Translations under genes and position numbers: made by a program
Part shown: positions 16,562 to 27,187 of the stretch, in pieces
Layout of the letters: the number at the start of each line of letters is the position of its first letter
Position numbering within the stretch: the stretch's first letter is position 1
Notes under the pieces: model-generated
What the model was told of the DNA's origin: nothing
Databases searched by the model: none
The model's input: the letters and a program-made list of their open reading frames with translations, nothing else
Source: an uncultured Alphaproteobacteria bacterium
Lineage (GTDB): Bacteria; Pseudomonadota; Alphaproteobacteria; HIMB59
Reading direction: 5' to 3'
Assembly: GCA_902610175.1 (NCBI GenBank)
Contig: CACLUR010000005.1
Coordinates: 1 to 64,000 of the forward strand
DNA: 64,000 nt

Positions 16562-16593
16562 TATTAAATTTCAGTTAAATTAATCTATATTCC

Positions 16594-19263
16594 ATGAATA
16601 TGAACTCTAATGAAGTCCGAAATGCGTTTATTGATTATTTTAAAAATAATGATCATAGGCATGTCAAATCTGGATCTTTAGTGCCGGAAAATGACCCCTC
16701 CCTAATGTTTGCTAATTCAGGAATGGTTCAATTTAAAAATGTTTTCACAGGTATGGAACAGTTAGACTTCATAAGAGCTACGACCTCTCAAAAATGTGTT
16801 CGGGCAGGAGGAAAACATAATGATTTAGAGAATGTTGGATTCACAACTCGACATCATACTTTCTTCGAGATGTTAGGAAATTTTTCTTTTGGTGATTATT
16901 TCAAAGAGCAAGCAATTCTATATGCTTGGAACTTAATAACTAAAGAATTTAAAATAAATAAAGATAAATTATTAGTTACCATATATCATGATGATGAAGT
17001 TGCAGAAAAATTTTGGAAAAAGATAGCTAATTTACCCGATAGTAAAATAATTAAAATTTCAAGTTCTGATAATTTTTGGTCAATGGGTGACACAGGACCT
17101 TGCGGACCATGCTCGGAGATATTTTATGATCATGGCGATAAATATTTTGGTGGTCCCCCAGGTTCGGTTGACGAAGATGGTGATCGTTTCATTGAGATAT
17201 GGAATTTAGTTTTTATGCAGTATGAGCAGGTAGACAAAAATACTAGACTTGATTTACCTAAACCATGTGTAGACACTGGGATGGGTTTAGAAAGAATAAC
17301 AGCGTTATTAAATGGTAGTAATGACAATTATAGTTCTGATTTATTTTCAAATATTATTGATGTAACTCAAGAGTTTATACAAAAAAAAATATCTGAACAA
17401 AATAAATCTAGTTTTAGAGTCATAGCAGATCACTTACGGGCTTCCTCTTTTTTAATAGCTGATGGGGTTTTACCTTCAAATGAGGGGAGAGGGTATGTAT
17501 TAAGGCGAATATTAAGAAGGGGAATAAGGCATGCTTATACATTAGGCTCCTCAGAACCATTATTTCATAAAATTTTTGATGAATTGCAAAACTTAATGGG
17601 CGATTTCTTCCAAGAACTTAACACTGGAGCTGAGGCTATTAAGGAAACTCTCTACAATGAGGAGATTAAATTTAGAGAAACTTTAAGTAAAGGCTTAGAG
17701 ATACTCGGACAAGAAATACCTAATATTAAAAATAATAAATTAGATGGCAAGATCGCATTTAAATTATATGACACCTTTGGATTTCCCCTTGATTTAACAC
17801 AAGATTATCTTAAATCAAAGAAAATCGATGTTGATGTAGAGTCTTTTGATGCATCAATGAAGCTACAAAAAGAGGAAGCTAGATCTTCATGGAAGGGCAG
17901 CGGTGATGGAAATACTGAAAAGCTATGGTTTGATATTGCAAGAAAAACGAAACCAACAGTATTTAAAGGATACGATGAAACTATTTTAAAGGCAAATGTA
18001 ACTGCTTTAGTCTTAGACTCAGAAGTAGTTGACGAATTAAGTGATCAAATAAAAAAATCAGCAATTATCACAGATGAGTCATGTTTTTATGCAGAGTCCG
18101 GTGGGCAAGTTGGAGATAAAGGCATAATTTCCACTGAAAATGCAGAATTTAAAGTGACAGATACTAGAAAAACTCCTCAAGGCATTTTTATCCATTTTGG
18201 TAATGTAATTTCAGGCAATTTTAAAATAGGAAATGAAGTTAAACTCAAAATAGATAGTAGTTTAAGGGAATTAATTAAAAAAAATCATTCTGCTACACAT
18301 TTGCTTCATGCAGCATTAAGGAATAACTTAGGACTACATGTAGCTCAGCGCGGATCTTTAGTTAATGAAAATAAATTACGTTTTGATTTCAGTCATAATA
18401 AACAAATATCATCAAAGCAAATAGATACTATTCAAAAAGAGGTAACAAATATAATTTCTAATACTTGTGAAACACAAATTGATATTAAGTCTCAAGAAGA
18501 GGCAATAAAACTAGGGGCTATGGCTTTGTTTGGAGAAAAATATGGTGAAGAGGTAAGAGTTGTTACACTGGGAGAAGATAATAATAAACCTTATTCAATT
18601 GAGCTATGTGGGGGAACGCATGTATCAAATGTTAAGGATATAGAGAAATTTTATATTATAAGTGAAGAGTCTGTCTCATCAGGAGTAAGGAGAATAGAGG
18701 CTTGCACTGGTAATAAGGTAGATGAATTTATTAGTAATAAACTAAAAGAGGATCAATTACTTGAAAAAAAACTTGATGATAAAATCATTAGCTTAATCTC
18801 ACAAATAAACAAATTAAATGGAAAAATAAGTTTTAGTGAGGAAAATAAAAACCTTTATATAAAGAAGTTGGAAAATTATTTAGATAATTTAAAAAATAAA
18901 TCAATACTCTCAAATGAGGAAAATAATAAAATAGAAGAAACAAATATAAATGGAATTAATTTTGTGTCTCAATTAATAGAAAACTTGCCTCCCAAAGAAC
19001 TCAGATCAATTTTTGATAAATTTAAGTTAGAAAAATCTAAATCTATTTTGGCTTGTATTACCACAAATGAAGATAAGGTATCCATTATAGTTGGGTTAAC
19101 TAATGATTTAATAGATACTTATGATGCCAGAGTACTAATAAAAAGTACTTTTGATATACTCGGATCAAAAGGTGGTGGGGGAAGAATTGACTTCGCTCAA
19201 GCTGGTGGCAACAAAAATGATCAATTAAATCAAGCTTTTTTAAGTATTAAAAATCAGATTTAA
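16594..19263 (+). CDS. alaS: Alanyl-tRNA synthetase
   Basis: Charges tRNA-Ala. At 889 residues it has the full bacterial architecture: catalytic core (with [15 protein letters not shown], motif 2), tRNA-recognition region, editing domain with zinc ligands His565, His569, Cys672 and His676 (HSATH and CGGTH), and a C-terminal domain ending in the GGGGR element. The start may be the second ATG at 16600 ([14 protein letters not shown]), which fits the family start. A TATATT at 16586-16591 lies eight bases ahead of it. The 3' end overlaps convergent icd by 4 bp, the stop codons sharing sequence. Confidence 0.97.
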   Translation: MNMNSNEVRNAFIDYFKNNDHRHVKSGSLVPENDPSLMFANSGMVQFKNVFTGMEQLDFIRATTSQKCVRAGGKHNDLENVGFTTRHHTFFEMLGNFSFGDYFKEQAILYAWNLITKEFKINKDKLLVTIYHDDEVAEKFWKKIANLPDSKIIKISSSDNFWSMGDTGPCGPCSEIFYDHGDKYFGGPPGSVDEDGDRFIEIWNLVFMQYEQVDKNTRLDLPKPCVDTGMGLERITALLNGSNDNYSSDLFSNIIDVTQEFIQKKISEQNKSSFRVIADHLRASSFLIADGVLPSNEGRGYVLRRILRRGIRHAYTLGSSEPLFHKIFDELQNLMGDFFQELNTGAEAIKETLYNEEIKFRETLSKGLEILGQEIPNIKNNKLDGKIAFKLYDTFGFPLDLTQDYLKSKKIDVDVESFDASMKLQKEEARSSWKGSGDGNTEKLWFDIARKTKPTVFKGYDETILKANVTALVLDSEVVDELSDQIKKSAIITDESCFYAESGGQVGDKGIISTENAEFKVTDTRKTPQGIFIHFGNVISGNFKIGNEVKLKIDSSLRELIKKNHSATHLLHAALRNNLGLHVAQRGSLVNENKLRFDFSHNKQISSKQIDTIQKEVTNIISNTCETQIDIKSQEEAIKLGAMALFGEKYGEEVRVVTLGEDNNKPYSIELCGGTHVSNVKDIEKFYIISEESVSSGVRRIEACTGNKVDEFISNKLKEDQLLEKKLDDKIISLISQINKLNGKISFSEENKNLYIKKLENYLDNLKNKSILSNEENNKIEETNINGINFVSQLIENLPPKELRSIFDKFKLEKSKSILACITTNEDKVSIIVGLTNDLIDTYDARVLIKSTFDILGSKGGGGRIDFAQAGGNKNDQLNQAFLSIKNQI

Positions 19264-20471
19264 TTTAATTTAGTTTGAAGATTTTTATCAAGACAATTTA
19301 AAAAATCTTCAGTATTCATCCACGGCGAATTTTTGTCTACAAGTATTGCTAAGTCCTTAGTCATTTGACCAGACTCAACAGTTTCAATACAGGTTTCTTC
19401 AAGTGCCTTTGAAAACTTAATAAGTTCATCGTTGCCATCGAACTCACCTCTAAAATTTAAACCTTGTGTCCAAGCAAATATTGATGCTATAGGATTTGTT
19501 GAAGTTTTTTCTCCTTTTTGATGTAGTCTATAATGTCTAGTTACAGTTCCATGAGCAGCCTCAGCTTCAATTGTTTTCCCATCGGGTGTCATTAAAACAC
19601 TAGACATCATACCCAAAGAACCAAACCCCTGTGCAACTGCATCTGACTGAACGTCTCCGTCATAATTCTTGCAAGCCCAAATAAAGTTACCTGACCATTT
19701 CATTGAAGACGCAACTAAATCATCAATAAGACGGTGTTCGTAAACTATTTGGTTATTTTCAAAATCAGTTTTAAATTCTTTCTGAAAAATTTCATTAAAT
19801 ATCTCTTTAAATCTTCCGTCGTATTTTTTTAAAATAGTATCTTTTGTTGAGAGGTATACAGGCCATTTTAATTTTAAACCATAATTAAAACAAGCTCTTG
19901 CAAAACCTCTAATTGACTCGTCTACATTATACATAGAGAGGGCAACACCCTGATTTTGAAATTGAAAAACCTCTTTTTCCTCTACTTTTCCCTCTTCATC
20001 AACATATTTCATAAAGAGTTTCCCTGGTTTGTCGATCTTCATTTCTGTAGCCTTATATTGATCACCAAACGCATGCCTACCAACAACAATAGGGGCATCC
20101 CATGTCCTTACAATTCTTGGAATATTTTTACATATAATTGGTTGTCTAAAAACAGTTCCATCTAAAATATTTCTTATAGTTCCATTTGGAGAACGCCACA
20201 TTTTTTTTAGCTTAAATTCCGATACTCTATTATCGTCAGGAGTGATCGTTGCACATTTTATACCAACACCAAATTTTTTAATTGCTTTAGCAGCCTCAAC
20301 TGTAATTTCATCATTTGTTTGATCTCTATTTTGTACAGATAAGTCGTAATATTTTAGATCTATATCAAGATATGGAAGAATGAGCTTTTGTTTAATAAAA
20401 TCCCATATAATCCTAGTCATTTCATCGCCATCTAATTCGACCACAGGATTTTTTACTGAAACTTTTGCCAT
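19260..20471 (-). CDS. icd: Isocitrate dehydrogenase, NADP-dependent (eukaryote-like type)
   Basis: TCA-cycle oxidation of isocitrate to 2-oxoglutarate with NADP. The 403-residue protein starts near [11 protein letters not shown] and continues with [19 protein letters not shown], the substrate-binding FRQPI and the DGDVQSD metal site, then [11 protein letters not shown]. This is the homodimeric IDH1/2-like subfamily found in eukaryotes and alphaproteobacteria, distinct from the E. coli type. It stands alone on the minus strand between convergent alaS (4-bp overlap) and divergent psd (94-bp gap). Confidence 0.97.
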   Translation of the reverse strand: MAKVSVKNPVVELDGDEMTRIIWDFIKQKLILPYLDIDLKYYDLSVQNRDQTNDEITVEAAKAIKKFGVGIKCATITPDDNRVSEFKLKKMWRSPNGTIRNILDGTVFRQPIICKNIPRIVRTWDAPIVVGRHAFGDQYKATEMKIDKPGKLFMKYVDEEGKVEEKEVFQFQNQGVALSMYNVDESIRGFARACFNYGLKLKWPVYLSTKDTILKKYDGRFKEIFNEIFQKEFKTDFENNQIVYEHRLIDDLVASSMKWSGNFIWACKNYDGDVQSDAVAQGFGSLGMMSSVLMTPDGKTIEAEAAHGTVTRHYRLHQKGEKTSTNPIASIFAWTQGLNFRGEFDGNDELIKFSKALEETCIETVESGQMTKDLAILVDKNSPWMNTEDFLNCLDKNLQTKLN

Positions 20472-20527
20472 TTATATAGAGATATTGATTGTATAACAGA
20501 TTAAATTAATAAAAAAAATCTATTTTA

Positions 20528-20556
20528 TTGATCAAATTATACAATTCAGATATTAA
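20528..20556 (+). promoter_or_regulatory. Candidate promoter of psd
   Basis: -35 TTGATC (20528-20533), spacer 17, -10 TATTAA (20551-20556). Transcription would start about 3 bases before the psd ATG at 20566, giving an almost leaderless message. No ribosome-binding site is seen. Pattern match only. Confidence 0.45.
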
Positions 20557-20565
20557 TTCCATCTT

Positions 20566-21228
20566 ATGTACTTCAGGTTTCATAAAGAAATTTCAGCTGC
20601 GCTGATTATACTATTTTTATTAGTAATTTTTTTTTATTTTATATATAAACCTTTATTTCTAATTTTTTTAATATTACTAATTTTTACATTCTATTTTTTT
20701 AGAGATCCTGAAAGAGTCGTTCCATTAGGTGATGATATTTTAGTTAGCCCAGCAGATGGATTAATTACAAATATTAGTGAGTACAAAGAGGGAAAAAAAA
20801 GTTATACCAAAGTTTCAATTTTTTTGAGTGTGTTTAATGTTCATATCCAAAGATTGCCTCTTTCAGGTCAAATTACAAAAATTGATTATATTGAGGGTAA
20901 ATTTATCAATGCAACTTTAGATAAAGCAAGTGAAGAAAATGAAAGATTAAGATTAACTCTTAAATCTGGATCTAACTTTATATACATAACACAAATTGCT
21001 GGTTTAATTGCCAGAAGAATAATTTGTTATCTTAAAACTAATGAGAGAGTAAACCAAGGTGAAAGATATGGAATTATCAAGTTTGGAAGCAGAGTAGATA
21101 TTGAATTTCCCAATTCATATAATTTAATGGTAAGCATTGGTCAGCAATGTATCGGTGGTGAAACTATCATTGCAAGAGATTTTAAAAACAACAAAAATAT
21201 ACAATCTAGAGAATATAAAAAGATTTAG
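20566..21228 (+). CDS. psd: Phosphatidylserine decarboxylase (short PSD-A type)
   Basis: Makes phosphatidylethanolamine from phosphatidylserine at the inner membrane. The 220-residue proenzyme has two N-terminal hydrophobic segments (about 10-45), SPADG with Asp64, the substrate motif NVHIQR with His93 (91-96), and the self-cleavage site Gly174-Ser175 in KFGSRVDI. Serine becomes the pyruvoyl cofactor. Length and motif fit the short archaeal/alphaproteobacterial form. It is followed after eight bases by pssA, which makes its substrate, so the pair forms the complete PE branch. Confidence 0.92.
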   Translation: MYFRFHKEISAALIILFLLVIFFYFIYKPLFLIFLILLIFTFYFFRDPERVVPLGDDILVSPADGLITNISEYKEGKKSYTKVSIFLSVFNVHIQRLPLSGQITKIDYIEGKFINATLDKASEENERLRLTLKSGSNFIYITQIAGLIARRIICYLKTNERVNQGERYGIIKFGSRVDIEFPNSYNLMVSIGQQCIGGETIIARDFKNNKNIQSREYKKI

Positions 21229-21236
21229 ACATTTAG

Positions 21237-21959
21237 ATGACCGAACATCCGCTCACTAAATTTATTCCTAATTTAATTACATTAATGTCACTTATTGCAG
21301 GTATTTCCTCAATAAAATTCTCTATTCAAAGTAATTATAAAATTGCTGTGCTTATGATAATGCTAGCAGCCTTCTTCGATTTCTTTGATGGATGGATGGC
21401 TAGAAAATTAAAAAAATCATCCCAATTTGGAGCTGAATTAGACTCTTTATCAGATTTTATTAGTTTTGGATTAGCTCCATCTTTGCTTATAAATTTAAGT
21501 TTTACAAATGAGCTAGGAAGAATTGGATGGGTTATAAGTCTTTTTTACATTATTTGTGCAGCTCTTAGACTTGCTCGTTTCAATATTGAAAATATGAGAG
21601 AGCAAAGCAAAGTATTTTATGGCATACCCTCACCAGCTGCCGCAGGTATTATAATGATTCCGCTTTATTTAAATTTTATTGAACAAATACAATTTACTAT
21701 CAACTATCCTATTGTAAGTGCCTTATTAACTATATTTGCGGGTGCTATGATGATTAGTAGAGTTCCGACTCCCTCTGTGAAAAATCTAAAGGTAAAAACT
21801 CTATATTTTAGACTTATGATTATATTTACAGTTATTATATTAATATTTTTAATTAGTTATTTTTGGCAAACAACTCTTTTAGTTGCTCTTATTTATTTAT
21901 TATTTTCTTTATTGAGTTTGTTTACCTATTTTACCAAATTTTTTAGAGGAGTTAGTTAA
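21237..21959 (+). CDS. pssA: CDP-diacylglycerol-serine O-phosphatidyltransferase
   Basis: Makes phosphatidylserine from CDP-diacylglycerol and serine. It is an integral membrane protein of 240 residues with about six to eight hydrophobic segments. The CDP-alcohol phosphatidyltransferase signature DG-x2-AR-x8-G-x3-D-x3-D is complete: Asp51, Gly52, Ala55, Arg56, Gly65, Asp69 and Asp73. It is the second gene after psd. The last 51 bases overlap, on the opposite strand, the end of the RND transporter gene, the longest convergent overlap in the window. Confidence 0.95.
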   Translation: MTEHPLTKFIPNLITLMSLIAGISSIKFSIQSNYKIAVLMIMLAAFFDFFDGWMARKLKKSSQFGAELDSLSDFISFGLAPSLLINLSFTNELGRIGWVISLFYIICAALRLARFNIENMREQSKVFYGIPSPAAAGIIMIPLYLNFIEQIQFTINYPIVSALLTIFAGAMMISRVPTPSVKNLKVKTLYFRLMIIFTVIILIFLISYFWQTTLLVALIYLLFSLLSLFTYFTKFFRGVS

Positions 21960-24900
21960 GTATTTTGATTTAAGCATCAAAGCTGATGGAGTTACAAGTA
22001 AAGTCAATAAAGTAGAAAAAAGAAGTCCAAAAACAATTGCCCTCGATAAATCTACCCACCACTGTGTGTCAGGGGAGTTATAACTATATTCAAAGTTTAC
22101 AAAATCAATATTTAATTTTAAAGCCATGGGAAGCAAACCAAGGACCGTAGTAGTTGTCGTCAATAAAACAGGTCTTAGTCTTTGTGCACCTGTCATTAAA
22201 ATGGCATCTCTAGCATCATTTGTCTTTTTTATTAATCTATCGAAGGTATCAATTAAAACTATATTGTTGTTTACAACTATGCCTGCTAACGAGATAACAC
22301 CTATCCCACTCATGACTATTCCAAATGGTTGTTTCGTAATTAAGAGCCCTAATACAACACCCACCGTTGACATAATTACAGCAAATAAAATTAATAAGGT
22401 GCTACTAAAACTATTAAATTGGGTCAAAAGAATTAAACCCATTAAAAATACAGCTATCAAAAAAGCTTTTTGTAGGAAAGCTTTAGACTTCTGCTGACTT
22501 TCATCCTCTCCCTTAAATTCTATTTTTACTCTAGGGTCAATATTTGCTGAATTAAATTCAGGTATATCTAAACCAAAGTTATTTGAAATATTGAATTTTT
22601 CAATTCCAAGCCAATGTTTTATAAGTCTGACATAAGCATCAGTTTGATAAAATCTAGTTACATCTGATTTAATTGTTTCAATTCTATTCTGATCTACTCT
22701 AGTCAAATTTCCTGTCTCTTGATTGGTTTCAATTTTAGTAAAATTTGAAATTGGTACATAGCCTGCAGATGTTGGTATTTTAATACTGTCTAATTGATCG
22801 ATCGTTCTCTGTTCTTTTGGCAATCGAAGGTAAATGGGTATAGATTCATCACTATCATCAGGTCTAAATTCACTCAATTTTAGCCCACTTGTAAGAAGTT
22901 TTATGGTGTTACCTATTATTGAAATACTAGCACCATATTTTGCAGCCTCTTCTCTATCAACATAAAGCTCATATTCAATACTAGGAGAGGGTAGAGAAGT
23001 TTCTAAATCCTTTAAACCAGATATGCTAGATAAATATTTTTCAATTCTCTTAAGTTCTTGAACTGTGATTTTAGGATCAGAAGAAGTTAAATTGATTTCA
23101 ATGGGCTTCCCTCTAGGAGGACCTGCTCTTAAAGTTCTTGTTTCAACTTTAATCCCAGGAATAGATGAAGTTTCTTGTCTTATTTCAGAAATTATTGTTT
23201 CTGCTTTTCTTCTTTTATCCCAATCTTTGAATTCTATATCTATAAATCCTATAATATCAGGCGAGCTCTCTTGTCTATTTTCTACATTCCCAGATGTTGT
23301 ATAGACAGACTCAAATTCATTATTCTTTTTTTGTAAGTTTAATACCTGTGACTCTACTTTTGCAACTAGTCTATCTTTTTCTAAAACTGAGAGATTGCCT
23401 GTAGCATAAATAATTACTTTGGTATTCTCTGCTTCAACTGAAGGAAAAAAAGTAACTCCCTTACCAAACTTTCCATATGCACCATAGATACCAACTAGCA
23501 GTATGAAGGATAGAACAACTATTTTTATAGGATTATTTATACAGAGCCTCAAAATAAGAAGGTAAATCTTAGTAAAAAAACTTACTTTTTCTAAATCAGT
23601 TAAGTCTTCGTCATCATCAGCATTTATTCTAGGGATAATCATTTTCTGAAAAAAACCCTTATTTTTAATATACCTAAAAACAAAAAACAAAATGACGCCA
23701 ATTGAAATTGTTGTTATGGCTTTTGCACCCATATTTATGTAGCTATCAAATTCTAGTTGAGATAAAAAATTAAATGCAACAAAATTTACAATACCAAATA
23801 AAATTAAAGGTATAATAAAGAAGAAAAAAAGATTTTTAATTTTATAGGCCTGAGTTCCAATTATAGGAATAACTATTAATGCCATAGCTAAACTAGAACC
23901 TAAAACAGATATTACTGTTATAGGTATATACTTCATAAAACCACCAGTTGTGCCTGGCCAAAATAAAAGAGGAATAAATGCTGCTATAGTAGTAAAAGTA
24001 GAAGCCATGATAGGAAGGGACATTCTTGATGCAGCCTTTATATATGACTCTGCTAGCCCCATACCCTCTTGTATTTTTCTTTGGGCATATTCAACTACAA
24101 CCACAGCACCATCAACAAGTAGCCCAACTGAGAGAATCAACCCAAACAAAACAACCATATTGATTGTAAAGCCTAATGAATAGAGGATTAAAATAGATGA
24201 TAAAAAAGAACCCGGTACGGCTAAACCTACAAGTAAACTTGACCTTATACCAAGAAAGATAACAACCACACTCATAACAAGTATTATTGAAAAAATTACA
24301 TTATTTTGGAGATCTCCTAGCATACTTTTAATATTTACAGACTCATCACCAGAAAAAGTTATATTGACCTTTGAAGGAAGAATTTTTTGCTCTTCCTTTA
24401 CCAACTGTTTTACTTGATCAACAGTCTCTACGATGTTTGCCCCAATTCTTTTTGATATTTCCAGAGTGAATGCAGACTCATTATTTAAGCGAGCAAATTT
24501 TTCTGGATCTTTAAAAGTTCTTTTAAGTTGAGCAATATCTTTAAATTTAATCGTCTTTTTATCATTAACTTTTATTGGTGTATTAAAAACATCATTTAGA
24601 CTTTCATATAAACCAGGAATTTTAATTACAAACCTTCCATCTCCTGTATCAAGATTTCCAGCAGAAACTATTTGGTTATTAGATCTTACAAAATTTAATA
24701 TTTCATTTAAGTTTAATCCATAAGCTTCAATTTTATTCTGGTCAATAACAATGTCTAATTGCTCTTCTCTTTCACCACCAATATTTACCTCTAAAACATT
24801 TGGTAAAGATTGAATTTTATCTTTTAGGTCGTTAGAAATCTTCTTCAGTAAAAACTCAGACATATCCCCACTAATTGATACCACTAAGATAGGAAATAAG

Positions 24901-25301
24901 CTTATATTGACTTCACTTACCTTTGGCTCATCTGCATCATCAGGTAGATCTGATTTTGCTCTGTCAACTTGTTCTCTAGTGTCTAAAAGTGCTTGATCAG
25001 GATCAAACCCAGCATCAAACTCTAATAATACATTTCCACCTCCTTGATAAGAAGTGCTGGTCATTTCTTTTTTTCCTTCGATATTTGAAACTTCATCTTC
25101 AACAGGTTTTATTAGAAGTTTTTCAGAGTCCTCTGGGGATATTCCTGTTAAACCAAGAGATACATATATATAAGGCAAACTTACATCTGGGGATGACTCT
25201 TTAGGGATATTATTAAACACAAGTGATCCACTAACTATAACAAATAGGAAAATGGAGATTGTAGTTCTGTAGTATTGACTTGCTAAGTTAACCAAGCTCA
25301 T
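21909..25301 (-). CDS. RND-family efflux transporter permease
   Basis: Inner-membrane proton-driven transporter of the AcrB superfamily. At 1130 residues it is slightly longer than AcrB. It shows the duplicated layout: TM1, a large periplasmic loop (DTREQVDRAKSDLP), TM2-6, a cytoplasmic linker, TM7 (KIVVLSFILLVG), a second loop (ETRTLRAGPPRGKPIEI) and TM8-12 (GAQRLRPVLLTTTTTVLGLLP). The TM4 proton-relay motif reads LLVDGAVVVVEY, keeping the first Asp of AcrB but with Gly for the second. In TM10 the AcrB lysine region reads VVNNNIVL. Both changes suggest a subfamily with a different coupling network. It is preceded two bases upstream by its adaptor; no TolC-like gene adjoins. The substrate is unknown. 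Confidence 0.9.
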   Translation of the reverse strand: MSLVNLASQYYRTTISIFLFVIVSGSLVFNNIPKESSPDVSLPYIYVSLGLTGISPEDSEKLLIKPVEDEVSNIEGKKEMTSTSYQGGGNVLLEFDAGFDPDQALLDTREQVDRAKSDLPDDADEPKVSEVNISLFPILVVSISGDMSEFLLKKISNDLKDKIQSLPNVLEVNIGGEREEQLDIVIDQNKIEAYGLNLNEILNFVRSNNQIVSAGNLDTGDGRFVIKIPGLYESLNDVFNTPIKVNDKKTIKFKDIAQLKRTFKDPEKFARLNNESAFTLEISKRIGANIVETVDQVKQLVKEEQKILPSKVNITFSGDESVNIKSMLGDLQNNVIFSIILVMSVVVIFLGIRSSLLVGLAVPGSFLSSILILYSLGFTINMVVLFGLILSVGLLVDGAVVVVEYAQRKIQEGMGLAESYIKAASRMSLPIMASTFTTIAAFIPLLFWPGTTGGFMKYIPITVISVLGSSLAMALIVIPIIGTQAYKIKNLFFFFIIPLILFGIVNFVAFNFLSQLEFDSYINMGAKAITTISIGVILFFVFRYIKNKGFFQKMIIPRINADDDEDLTDLEKVSFFTKIYLLILRLCINNPIKIVVLSFILLVGIYGAYGKFGKGVTFFPSVEAENTKVIIYATGNLSVLEKDRLVAKVESQVLNLQKKNNEFESVYTTSGNVENRQESSPDIIGFIDIEFKDWDKRRKAETIISEIRQETSSIPGIKVETRTLRAGPPRGKPIEINLTSSDPKITVQELKRIEKYLSSISGLKDLETSLPSPSIEYELYVDREEAAKYGASISIIGNTIKLLTSGLKLSEFRPDDSDESIPIYLRLPKEQRTIDQLDSIKIPTSAGYVPISNFTKIETNQETGNLTRVDQNRIETIKSDVTRFYQTDAYVRLIKHWLGIEKFNISNNFGLDIPEFNSANIDPRVKIEFKGEDESQQKSKAFLQKAFLIAVFLMGLILLTQFNSFSSTLLILFAVIMSTVGVVLGLLITKQPFGIVMSGIGVISLAGIVVNNNIVLIDTFDRLIKKTNDARDAILMTGAQRLRPVLLTTTTTVLGLLPMALKLNIDFVNFEYSYNSPDTQWWVDLSRAIVFGLLFSTLLTLLVTPSALMLKSKYLTNSSKKFGKIGKQTQ

Positions 25302-25303
25302 GA

Positions 25304-26209
25304 TTAATTAAAATTAACTTTTTCTCCCGAAGAAACATATTGCTGTCCTACAATTATAATTTTTTCTTTTTGACTTAAGCCAGAGACCAACATGTAATCA
25401 GAGGTATCTTCTATAACGTTTATTTTTTTAAATTGTACTGTATTGTCAGACCCTATGACTTTTACACCTAACTCTCCTGAGTTTCCTAAAGCAAGGATTG
25501 AGGGAGAAATTTTATGCGCAAGAACATTTCCTTTAACTATAGAAATTATTGATGATAATCCATCTTTATACCTAAGATCTTTATTTTCAACTTTTACAAC
25601 AATTTCAAAAGTTTTTGTCTCCGGATCCGAAATAGGAGAAATGTAATCAATTGTGCCATTAACTTTTTCACCAAGTATTGTCACCTCAACTTCATTTTCT
25701 AGGGATATATCTAGAATCTCATTTTCATTAATGTAACCAAATATTTTTAACGAGCTTAAATCTATAATTTCGTAGACTTTTTCTCCAGGCATTACAAGCT
25801 CTCCAGCAATCTTATGACCATCTAAAAGCATTCCACCAAAAGGTGCAAAAAGAGCATATTTGTCAAATTCACTTTGGGACAATAAATTTAATTTATATAA
25901 ATCAGCGTTCGTTTTATAATCGTCTAATTCAACTATATGCTGACCTTTTTTTATTTTAGATCCTGCTTTGACCAACACTTTTTCTATTGTGGTCATCACC
26001 TCACTCTTAACTTCAATTCTCCTTAAAGCTTCAGTAGTTGAGCTAAAAACAATACTATCTTTTATCGTTTGTGCAGAGGAGTCTATAACCTCAACAGAAA
26101 ATAATTTTTCATCTGTTTCTTCTTTGCTTCCCCACTCTGATGAGTAACATATAGAGTTTATAAGTGTTATGATTGATACAATAATTATTTTTTTTATGTT
26201 GGGTAACAT
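25304..26209 (-). CDS. RND periplasmic adaptor, minimal form
   Basis: HlyD/AcrA-type membrane fusion protein that links the pump to the periplasm. The start is set at 26209 because an export signal begins there (MLPNIKKIIIVSIITLINS). The frame is open to 26251 without a better ribosome site. Of 301 residues, lipoyl half-motif 1 spans about 64-97 and half-motif 2 about 119-150 (APFGGMLLDG). Beta-barrel and membrane-proximal domains follow. Only about 20 residues (98-118) join the lipoyl halves, where the family usually has a helical hairpin of many tens of residues. It lies two bases ahead of the transporter gene. Such a short adaptor may not reach an outer-membrane channel. Confidence 0.83.
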   Translation of the reverse strand: MLPNIKKIIIVSIITLINSICYSSEWGSKEETDEKLFSVEVIDSSAQTIKDSIVFSSTTEALRRIEVKSEVMTTIEKVLVKAGSKIKKGQHIVELDDYKTNADLYKLNLLSQSEFDKYALFAPFGGMLLDGHKIAGELVMPGEKVYEIIDLSSLKIFGYINENEILDISLENEVEVTILGEKVNGTIDYISPISDPETKTFEIVVKVENKDLRYKDGLSSIISIVKGNVLAHKISPSILALGNSGELGVKVIGSDNTVQFKKINVIEDTSDYMLVSGLSQKEKIIIVGQQYVSSGEKVNFN

Positions 26210-26273
26210 GAATTTGTTTAAACCTACTAGAATATATGTAAACGAATACATATCAGATTATGAGTAAAATTAA

Positions 26274-26873
26274 ATGAAACAGTGGTATAAAACTAGAAAA
26301 AAAGACCCTTTTTACATAAAAGCAAAGAAAAATGATATTATTTCCAGAGCTTATTACAAATTAGAAGAAATAGATAAAAAACACAATTTATTCAAAAATG
26401 ATAAAAAAATATTAGATGTTGGATGTTCACCAGGTGGCTGGACACAATATATTTTGAATAAACACCCAAAAAACAAAATAGTAGGTATTGATATACTACC
26501 AACTGTTAAGCAGATTGAGGGCAAATTCAAATTTTATATGATGGACTTAAATCAGTATCAGTTAATTGATGAATTATTTACATTAAATAAATACACTTTT
26601 GACTCAATAATTTCAGATATCGCGCCAAACACAAGTGGAAACCAATTTTTAGATCAAACTAATAGTTATGATTTGAGTATGCTTTCAGCAAAATTTATTC
26701 AAAAATATTTAAACAAAGGTGGTAATTTTTTAGTAAAAAACTTTCAAGGAGAGGATACAGAAAAGTTATTTAAGTTTGTTAAAACTTATTTTGACAAAAC
26801 ACAATATATTAAACCAGCTGCATCAGATAAAAAATCTAAAGAAATTTACATCTTAGGTTTGTTAAAAAAATAA
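26274..26873 (+). CDS. rlmE: 23S rRNA (uridine-2'-O) methyltransferase
   Basis: Methylates the 2'-OH of U2552 in the ribosomal A loop (RrmJ/FtsJ). The 199 residues carry the complete KDKE tetrad: Lys29 (RAYYKL), Asp115 (SDIAPN), Lys155 (VKNFQG) and Glu190 (SKEIY). SAM motif I is DVGCSPGGW (48-56). It is divergent from the RND adaptor, and its 3' end overlaps the convergent DUF2794-like gene by 28 bp. In many bacteria it pairs with ftsH; here it does not. Confidence 0.95.
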   Translation: MKQWYKTRKKDPFYIKAKKNDIISRAYYKLEEIDKKHNLFKNDKKILDVGCSPGGWTQYILNKHPKNKIVGIDILPTVKQIEGKFKFYMMDLNQYQLIDELFTLNKYTFDSIISDIAPNTSGNQFLDQTNSYDLSMLSAKFIQKYLNKGGNFLVKNFQGEDTEKLFKFVKTYFDKTQYIKPAASDKKSKEIYILGLLKK

Positions 26874-27172
26874 TTTTTTAACCATACATTCAATGAATTC
26901 AGAGTAGAAAAATTTTTCTTTTTATCTTTATATGTAACTTCAAAAATTTCTTTATCGAATTTTTTAGAGTAAATAATTTTGATAATTGGAAAAGAAAAAT
27001 TTGATTTGTAAAAAGTAATTTTTGTTTTTTTGTAATTTGAGTCCTGAGTTTGGATTGAATAATTTCTCCATATATTTTTTGATAAACCATAAGAGTAAGT
27101 ATTAAGAATATATTGGAATGTTTTCTTTGGGATTGTGTCGATATAATTTTTATTTATGTTTAGAATTTTCAA
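26846..27172 (-). CDS. DUF2794-like small protein
   Basis: A 108-residue cytoplasmic protein with no signal or membrane segment. The spacing of FQYILNTYSYG, IWRNYSI, ITFYKS and FPIIKIIYSKK follows the pattern I know for alphaproteobacterial DUF2794 proteins (ILxxYGxxVxxGEWRDYAI...). The family has no known function. The assignment is from remembered pattern, not a search, and may be wrong. It lies between rlmE (28-bp 3' overlap) and the thioredoxin-fold gene, whose start is only 15 bp from its own. Confidence 0.5.
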   Translation of the reverse strand: MKILNINKNYIDTIPKKTFQYILNTYSYGLSKNIWRNYSIQTQDSNYKKTKITFYKSNFSFPIIKIIYSKKFDKEIFEVTYKDKKKNFSTLNSLNVWLKNYFFNKPKM

Positions 27173-27187
27173 TATATATTATGTTAA

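Noticed and set aside
22126-22497. Plus-strand open frame of 123 codons opposite the RND gene
   Set aside because: It is a shadow of the transporter frame, with no start signal, family motif or promoter. Other antisense frames in the RND, der, topA and gatB genes were dropped for the same reason.
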